A DNA stretch of 64,000 nt from Acidobacteriota bacterium (GTDB taxonomy: Bacteria; Acidobacteriota; Blastocatellia; RBC074). Within the stretch, counting starts at the first letter, position 1. The number at the start of each line of letters is the position of its first letter. Shown piece by piece: positions 58,621 through 64,000 of this stretch. The notes below the pieces were generated by a model that was not told the origin of the DNA, did no database searches, and saw only the letters and a program-made list of their open reading frames with translations. Made by a program: the position numbers and the translations under genes. The stretch spans positions 236,534-300,533 of the forward strand of contig JACPYM010000002.1 in the NCBI GenBank assembly GCA_016196035.1, written 5' to 3'.

Positions 58621-60582
58621 ATGATTCGCTTTGACCAAGACGTTTGTCACAACCCGGACGCGGCTCTGACGAAAGAATGGCTGGAAACCAACGGCCTCGG
58701 CGGTTTCGCTTCGTCCACCATCACGGGACTGAATACGCGGCGCTATCACGGCCTGTTGGTCGCGGCGACGAAACCGCCGGTGGGCCGTTTGGTCATGCTG
58801 TCAAAGCTGGAAGAGACGTTGGTGGTGGACGGCGCGCGCTACGAGCTATCAGCCAATCAATATCCGGGCGCAGTGCATCCGCAAGGCCAGCAGTTCCTCA
58901 AAGAATTCCGGCTTGATCCGTTCCCGACGTTTGTTTATGCGGTCGCGGGCATTGAGTTGGTCAAAACCGTCTGGCTGATGCACGGCGCGAACACGACGGC
59001 CGTCCAATACGAATTGCGGGCCGATCAATTGCCACGAGACTGCAAGTTGGAATTGCTTCCGTTGCTCGCCTTTCGTGATTACCACGCGACGATGCACGAA
59101 AACGCCGCGTGGAATCCGCAGCTTGAAACCGCGCCGGGCTTGCTGACCTTGCGGCCCTATGCCGAGTTGCCCGCGCTGTATCTGGCGCACGACGCTGCCG
59201 TGGTCGAACCGGCCGGCTATTGGTATCGCAACTTTGAATATCAGGCCGAACGCGAGCGCGGCCTCGATTATCGCGAAGACCTCTTCAACCCTTGCGTGCT
59301 GCGCTTCGATTTGCGACAAGCCGGACAGGTCGCCGTCATCGCTTCGACCGAACGTGTGGACGTCGCGCACGTCAACGAATACAAACAAACCGAACTTGCG
59401 CGTCGCGCCGCCGTGCTCGAACCCTTTGCCAAAGCCGCTGAATTGACGCGCGCGCTGGCCGCCGCCGCCGATCAATTCATCGTCAAGCGCGATGACGGTG
59501 AAACGATCATCGCCGGGTATCACTGGTTCAGCGATTGGGGCCGCGACACGATGATCGCGCTGCCGGGTTTGACGCTGGCGACCGGGCGTTACGACATCGC
59601 CAAAAACATCCTGCTCGCCTTCGCGCGCTATCTCGACCAGGGCATGTTGCCCAACCGCTTCCCCGACGCGGGCGAAGCGCCCGAATACAACACGGTGGAC
59701 GCGACGCTCTGGTACGTCGAAGCCGTGCGCGCGCTGCTCGAACACACGGGCGATTACGAATTCGTGCGCACACACCTATACGCCAAGCTGCTCGAAATCA
59801 TTTACTGGCACGAACGCGGCACCCGCTACGGCATTCGTGTTGATGACGACGGCCTCTTGCACGCGGGCGAAGCGGGCGTGCAATTGACCTGGATGGACGC
59901 CAAGGTCGGCGACTGGGTCGTCACCCCGCGCATCGGCAAACCCGTTGAGATTCAGGCGCTCTGGTACAACGCGCTGTGCGTGCTGGCCGATCTGGCCGCC
60001 GAATTCGGCGATGCCGCCAATCAGCAACGCTGCACGCAATTGGCCGCGCGCGCCCAAGCCAGTTTCAATCAAGTGTTTTGGAATGCGGAGGCCGGTTGTT
60101 TATACGATGTCGTCAACGGCGCTGAACGTGACGCCTCGATTCGCCCCAACCAAATCTTCGCTGTCAGTTTGCCGCACACAATGTTGACCCCGGAGCGCGC
60201 CCAACAAGTCGTCACCGTGGTCGAACGCGAATTGCTCACGCCCTGCGGCTTGCGCAGCCTTGCGCCCGGCGACCCGCGCTACTGCCCGCGTTACACCGGC
60301 GACATCCCCAGCCGCGACGGCACCTATCACCAAGGCACGGTCTGGACGTGGTTGCTGGGGCCATTCATCACGGCGTATTTGAAGGTGAATCAAAACAGCG
60401 TTGGTTCGCATCAACAGGCGCGCGCGTGGCTGGCGGCGTTTGCCGAACATTTGCGCGAAGCAGGCTTGGGCCAGGTGTCAGAGATTTTCGATGCGGATGC
60501 ACCGCATTTGCCGCGTGGGTGTGTGGCGCAGGCGTGGAGTGTGGCGGAACTTTTGAGAGTGGCGGTTGCGCTTGGCCGATAG
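58621..60582 (+). CDS. Amylo-alpha-1,6-glucosidase (glycogen debranching enzyme type)
   Basis: A 653-residue GH133-type enzyme. The N-terminal domain (about 15-230) begins EWLETNGLGGFASSTITGLN, with RRYHGLL next, the classic opening of bacterial debranching glucosidases. The C-terminal (alpha/alpha)6 domain (about 280-650) has WFSDWGRDTMIALPGLTLAT, LPNRFPD, YNTVDATLWYVEA and GVQLTWMDAKVGDWVVTPR. In the family it cleaves alpha-1,6 branch points of limit dextrin. The ATG has AAGGAA upstream. No other glycogen gene is in the window. Confidence 0.92.
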   Translation: MIRFDQDVCHNPDAALTKEWLETNGLGGFASSTITGLNTRRYHGLLVAATKPPVGRLVMLSKLEETLVVDGARYELSANQYPGAVHPQGQQFLKEFRLDPFPTFVYAVAGIELVKTVWLMHGANTTAVQYELRADQLPRDCKLELLPLLAFRDYHATMHENAAWNPQLETAPGLLTLRPYAELPALYLAHDAAVVEPAGYWYRNFEYQAERERGLDYREDLFNPCVLRFDLRQAGQVAVIASTERVDVAHVNEYKQTELARRAAVLEPFAKAAELTRALAAAADQFIVKRDDGETIIAGYHWFSDWGRDTMIALPGLTLATGRYDIAKNILLAFARYLDQGMLPNRFPDAGEAPEYNTVDATLWYVEAVRALLEHTGDYEFVRTHLYAKLLEIIYWHERGTRYGIRVDDDGLLHAGEAGVQLTWMDAKVGDWVVTPRIGKPVEIQALWYNALCVLADLAAEFGDAANQQRCTQLAARAQASFNQVFWNAEAGCLYDVVNGAERDASIRPNQIFAVSLPHTMLTPERAQQVVTVVERELLTPCGLRSLAPGDPRYCPRYTGDIPSRDGTYHQGTVWTWLLGPFITAYLKVNQNSVGSHQQARAWLAAFAEHLREAGLGQVSEIFDADAPHLPRGCVAQAWSVAELLRVAVALGR

Positions 60583-60931
60583 GCACTGCTGACGAGAAAT
60601 TGGCTAGTATGCTTTTGACAGGCTGAATGTAACGGAGAGCTAACCGCCTAACGCCCCGATTAACCGGGCGGCTGTTTCGGTTACCAAACCACTCCGCTCC
60701 AGTGAGGGCAGTGTACTTGTGACACCATCAATTCGGGCGCGAACTTCCTGCACCAATGGGCCACCAATGGCGACAGCCGCCGCATTGTGGTGGGCTTGCG
60801 GTACAAATTCTAAACCTAGCGGTTCAGACAACTGAAAATGCTATAGGCTGAAGCCCGCTGAGCTTCAGCCCATTTTTGAGGTTTACACCTCAACATCACG
60901 TGGGGAGTGACAGATTTACGATGCTTGAATG
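60583..60931. other. Gap between convergent debranching and DUF4276 genes
   Basis: It holds a hairpin (60846-60877) and a minus-strand open frame at 60640-60831 that starts with TTG and has no recognisable family; I do not call it a gene. Confidence 0.5.
60846..60877 (+). terminator. Hairpin with T-run, candidate terminator
   Basis: GGCTGAAGC (60846-60854) pairs with GCTTCAGCC (60862-60870) and is followed by CATTTTT. It lies about 264 bases after the debranching enzyme stop, so it is either a distal terminator or another palindromic repeat. Confidence 0.5.
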
Positions 60932-61501
60932 TCAGCTTTCCTTTGTCATTGCGTCAACGATGCGCCGGATTCCAGCCAGAAAGACTCGAAAGCTGTGCGA
61001 GCGATTGGCAGCCAGGTCAAGATGCGGCGCGACGGCTCTGGCACCGCCAACTTTCTTGTAGCGTCTGACGAGTTTCTGAAGTTCCTCTGCCGCATTCCCC
61101 AACAAATCCGGTTCACGAAACTTGCGCTTCTCGCTCAATTTCTTCAATTGGGGCAACTCAAAAGCGCGGCTAACAGCTTGCATGTCGCCCAGAAACCACG
61201 CTTCAAGTTCATGGCAAGCAATGCGGATCAAACTATCGCGCCGGCCCGCCTGCGTGCACAACGTGCGTAAATGATCTTTGAGGTCGTAACAGTTCGCCAT
61301 ATCCTGATCTCGCACAATGACAAAACGCGCTCCAGGATTCTGCCAGGCGCGCAGCTTGCGCGGGATGGAAACTTCCAGATCGCGTTTTCCTTCGTGCGTA
61401 ATCAGGACACAAGAAATCTCCGGCGGAACGATTTGCGGCAGGATAACTTTGAGCACCTCACGCATCGAGGCCTCTTCCAGAAGAAAGACTAACTCGTTCA
61501 T
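60932..61501 (-). CDS. DUF4276 protein, TOPRIM-like partner of an AAA ATPase
   Basis: A 189-residue protein from ATG 61501. A TOPRIM-like acid pattern is visible: Glu9/Glu10 in LVFLLEEASMREVLKVILPQ and Asp65/Asp67 in FVIVRDQDMANCYDL. HELEAWFLGD and KKVGGARAVAPHLDL are typical of DUF4276. The ATG overlaps the stop of the upstream ATPase gene by four bases (ATGA), which points to coupling. By analogy with OLD-type and PARIS-type ATPase plus TOPRIM pairs it could be the nuclease effector of a defence system; this is inference. Confidence 0.82.
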   Translation of the reverse strand: MNELVFLLEEASMREVLKVILPQIVPPEISCVLITHEGKRDLEVSIPRKLRAWQNPGARFVIVRDQDMANCYDLKDHLRTLCTQAGRRDSLIRIACHELEAWFLGDMQAVSRAFELPQLKKLSEKRKFREPDLLGNAAEELQKLVRRYKKVGGARAVAPHLDLAANRSHSFRVFLAGIRRIVDAMTKES

Positions 61502-62676
61502 TGTGGCCCGGCTCCTGCAAATAACCCCTGCCGCCAAAGCGTACCCGGCAAATCGCCTGCCTCAATCAAGGCTTTCAATTGTGGGTTATCCGCACCCCGC
61601 AAAACGCGCGTATAGCCATCCCGTTTCGCCAGCCAGAAGATTTCTTCGAGTTCGACGCCATTCAAAAAATCCGGTGAATGCGTGGAAATAAACACTTGCC
61701 CGCCACGCTCGGCATACAACCGGAATTCCTCCGCTAATTCGCGCAACAGTTCCGGGTAAAGCTGATTTTCCGGCTCTTCGACACATAACACCGGATGTGG
61801 GCTGGGGTCGTGCAGTAACAGCAGATAGGCAAACATCTTGATGGTGCCATCAGAAACATACCGCGCGATAAACGGGTCTTTGAAAGAACCATCCTGAAAT
61901 TTGAGCACCAACCGGCCATCTTCCGTTTCAACCGGATTGACCCGTTCGACGCCGGGCACGCGCTGGGCCATTTTTTCCAGGACTTGGTTGAAGAGTGGCC
62001 GATGATGCTCGTAAAGATATTGTGCCACGAGCGGCAGATTATCACCGCGTGAGGAAAGATGTTCGGCATATCCGGCTTCTTGGCTAGGCCGGGCATCCGC
62101 AATATGAAAATCGGAGACGTGCCAGTTTTCGATCAGTTTGCGAAAGTCGCTCACGACTTTGAAGCGCTCGAATTGCCCCAGCCCTTTGATGGCAAGGATG
62201 TCGGCGGATTCCAGTTTCTGATGCTCACGTTTCTGTTCGGCGTCTGGCGTATCGTAGGCTTCTTCATTGGTAATCGCTTCGCCTTCACCAAAGCGGAAAT
62301 CAAGAAACTTCCAGGGTTGGCCGAAACTGCCGCGGCGGTATTTCAAGACTTCGCGTTCGACCACCGGCAGAGCGTCTTGTAAGGAGACGGCGAGTGAATA
62401 GGTGACGCGCGGATCTGTGGGCTTACTACGAAACTTCAACTCAATTTCGATAGGCCCATCCGTGTTACGGCTGACGACTTCACGAAAACCGCCCCGCCGC
62501 GCCAGCGCCTGACGCACATTGTGGATCAACGAGTCACGTAAAAACCCAAATACATCAAATAAGGTCGTCTTCCCGCTGCCATTCGCGCCTACAAAAACAG
62601 CCATCGAAGGCAGGTTCTCAATCGTCACATCTTTGAAGGCGCGGAAATTCCTGAGCGAAATAGATTCAATTTTCAT
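61498..62676 (-). CDS. AAA/ABC-type ATPase (OLD-like, AAA_21), defence-associated
   Basis: A 392-residue ATPase from ATG 62676; an upstream frame adds 32 residues of little conservation. Walker A is VGANGSGKTTLFD (29-41), the signature is YVSDGTIKMFAYLLLL, Walker B is VLCVEEPENQLYP (about 296-308), and the H-loop is ISTHSPDFL (330-338). The opening MKIESISLRNFRAFKDV is typical of RecF/OLD-like ATPases. It is coupled to the DUF4276 gene. Such ATPases often sense phage activity or DNA ends. Confidence 0.88.
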   Translation of the reverse strand: MKIESISLRNFRAFKDVTIENLPSMAVFVGANGSGKTTLFDVFGFLRDSLIHNVRQALARRGGFREVVSRNTDGPIEIELKFRSKPTDPRVTYSLAVSLQDALPVVEREVLKYRRGSFGQPWKFLDFRFGEGEAITNEEAYDTPDAEQKREHQKLESADILAIKGLGQFERFKVVSDFRKLIENWHVSDFHIADARPSQEAGYAEHLSSRGDNLPLVAQYLYEHHRPLFNQVLEKMAQRVPGVERVNPVETEDGRLVLKFQDGSFKDPFIARYVSDGTIKMFAYLLLLHDPSPHPVLCVEEPENQLYPELLRELAEEFRLYAERGGQVFISTHSPDFLNGVELEEIFWLAKRDGYTRVLRGADNPQLKALIEAGDLPGTLWRQGLFAGAGPQ

Positions 62677-62830
62677 AGGCTTCTTTTCCGCTCGCGATAA
62701 TACACCAGACCATTTGTTTGCTGGTAGCTTGGCCCCTTGATTCTCAGATGTGATGACATCACTGACGTTCAACTTCGAATGTATTCACCCGCTCAAACTT
62801 ACCGGCTATTGATTCGTTCAGAAATGCCGT

Positions 62831-63886
62831 TTATCTGATCGCCAACGGCCGCATCGTAAAACCCGCCGCCGCGCCTTTGATCTTATTGGTCGCGGCGACG
62901 TAACAGAATTCGTAAACCTGATCGCGCGCCAGTCCTTCCAGGTTATGAAACTCGCCGATGTGAATGCCCTGCTCGACCAGGAGGTAACGATGCACCGGAT
63001 TGAAGGAGCGATATTTGGCGCGATAGGCGGCGTTGTCTTTTTCCGCCGGGCCGCATTCGAGGCCGCTGGTGTCGCTGCCAATCAACATTGCGCCGTGCTC
63101 TTCGACCAGCCATTTGGCGGTTTCCAGACTGATGCCGGCTGAGTCGTGTTGCGCAATCGTTGCATGATCACTGCCCGTTGCGCCCCAATAGCGCAGCGTG
63201 CCCGTGCGAATGAGGACAACATCGCCCGGTCTCAACTGTGTTTTCTCTTGCGCCAAAGCCTGCTGCAAATCCTGCGCGGTAATGCTGTAGTTGCCGGGCA
63301 AGGCATCCACGCCTTTCCATCCGGCGACATCAATCAGCACGCCGCGTGCAACAATCGGCGGGATCGTTTCGGCATCGGCCTTGCGCGGGCCGAAGTTGCC
63401 GCCCCAGTCGCTCTCTTTGAAACCGTTGTACCAATGATTGTCGTCGTCGGTCGTGATGTGGCCCAGGCCGTCGAGTTGGGTGCCGACGTTATCGCTGATG
63501 AACAGCGCGGCGCTGTGCCAGGCCAGTTTGTCAGCATTGTCGTTGACCAGCGCGGGCAAGTCGCGCTGGCGCTTGATGCCTTCGGGCGTGCGGAAGGACA
63601 TGACTTCGGTGGGACTGTGGCCGGGCCACTTGTATGACGTGCGGTCGTAATTGACGCCCAGGTCATAGGTCTTGCCTTTGTCCGCAAGACGCAGAGCCGC
63701 GAGGCGCGTGGCGTCGGTCATTTCGTTGAGCGCGCCCACTTCGTCTTCCTGCCCCCAAACCCAGCCCCAGCCTTTGCCCGGCTGCCATTTTTTTAGCGCG
63801 GGTTGCTGCCCGCTGACCAGCCAATGAAAGTTGGCGGCCAGACTAAGCGCCAAGAGCGACAATAGGAAACGATGTTTTCTCTTCAA
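62831..63886 (-). CDS. Secreted cyclase-family (kynurenine-formamidase-like) hydrolase
   Basis: A 351-residue protein. Residues 1-27 are a signal peptide (RFLLSLLALSLAANFHWLVSG). The catalytic motif usually written HxGTHxDxxxH appears as DNVGTQLDGLGHI, so the first His and the His after GT are replaced by Asn and Gln, while Asp and the final His remain; several secreted members of PF04199 share this variant. GDVVLIRTG and SDTSGLECG fit the family. The substrate is unknown. It is the last complete gene of the window. Confidence 0.85.
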   Translation of the reverse strand: MKRKHRFLLSLLALSLAANFHWLVSGQQPALKKWQPGKGWGWVWGQEDEVGALNEMTDATRLAALRLADKGKTYDLGVNYDRTSYKWPGHSPTEVMSFRTPEGIKRQRDLPALVNDNADKLAWHSAALFISDNVGTQLDGLGHITTDDDNHWYNGFKESDWGGNFGPRKADAETIPPIVARGVLIDVAGWKGVDALPGNYSITAQDLQQALAQEKTQLRPGDVVLIRTGTLRYWGATGSDHATIAQHDSAGISLETAKWLVEEHGAMLIGSDTSGLECGPAEKDNAAYRAKYRSFNPVHRYLLVEQGIHIGEFHNLEGLARDQVYEFCYVAATNKIKGAAAGFTMRPLAIR

Positions 63887-64000
63887 GCTTTACCTGCCTT
63901 ATTGATTGATGTTACGCAGTCGAATTGAACCGAGTGCGTTGACAGCTTCTGTGTGCCGGAGGCACGGCGGATATTAGCCGGTGGTGGAGCGCGCGCTCCA
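63887..64000. other. Right edge of the window
   Basis: The last 114 bases lie upstream of the cyclase-family gene and contain no feature I can support; the sequence GTGGTGGAGCGCGCGCTCCA at the very end looks like one arm of a further palindrome. Confidence 0.3.

Noticed and set aside
60640..60831. 63-residue minus-strand frame after the debranching enzyme gene
   Set aside because: It starts with TTG, has no ribosome site and no recognisable family; probably chance or an old remnant.

Overview
The window is a moderately GC-rich bacterial chromosome segment. It most resembles a soil Acidobacteriota of the Blastocatellia type. That placement is inference from gene content: an Oar-like TonB-dependent outer-membrane protein with a carboxypeptidase-regulatory domain, a DUF1549/DUF1553 cytochrome-type protein, a giant secreted protein built from Calx-beta, DUF11, Ig-like and FG-GAP units, a Pls/PosA-type synthetase, and very many intergenic inverted repeats. 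No rRNA, tRNA, CRISPR array, prophage or transposase gene was seen.

Layout. 1-7352 (+): the end of mutY, then a SufR-like regulator, an Mrp ATPase, an A-type Fe-S carrier and a YgfZ-like protein (an iron-sulfur homeostasis block), then small genes (rhodanese, DUF309, DUF4149), an RluA-type pseudouridine synthase and a thioredoxin-reductase-like flavoprotein. 7821-18498 (+): a large unknown protein with a possible JAB-like end, an amino acid/amine permease with a glutamine-synthetase-like ligase, a XisH-XisI pair, and a 1340-residue NRPS-like Pls/PosA protein followed by RidA. 18765-28659 (mostly -): a DUF1549/DUF1553 gene broken by three one-base losses, a beta-propeller protein (+), an aldo/keto reductase, a PIN toxin-antitoxin pair, a molybdopterin oxidoreductase and a sulfatase. 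29137-35342 (+): a GT2, ArnT-like and YdjC-deacetylase trio that resembles lipid A aminosugar modification, then the TonB-dependent protein. 35404-37530 (-): an M1-like protein with a destroyed zinc motif and a quinol-monooxygenase-like protein. 38294-46411 (+): the giant secreted nuclease-like protein. 46485-53359 (-): a five-gene overlapping cluster that looks like an aminolipid pathway (OlsB-like, OlsA-like, DinB-like, NRDE/TANGO2, DedA fused to ATP-grasp), preceded by a response regulator fused to a degenerate kinase-like domain. 53923-60582: GMC oxidoreductase, a two-domain VOC protein, a REC-like protein, DoxX (-) and a glycogen-debranching-type glucosidase. 60932-63886 (-): an AAA ATPase plus DUF4276 (TOPRIM-like) pair, which looks like a defence module, and a secreted cyclase-family hydrolase.

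Two themes stand out. First, lipid and envelope chemistry recurs: the ArnT-type trio, the putative aminolipid operon and the Pls/PosA protein. Second, short palindromic repeats are dense. All six convergent gene junctions carry an inverted repeat. At least three repeats sit in frame inside coding sequences, and a MITE-like element of about 210 bp is present twice. The best candidates for undescribed systems are the five-gene aminolipid/ATP-grasp cluster (46485-51439) and the AAA plus DUF4276 pair (60932-62676).
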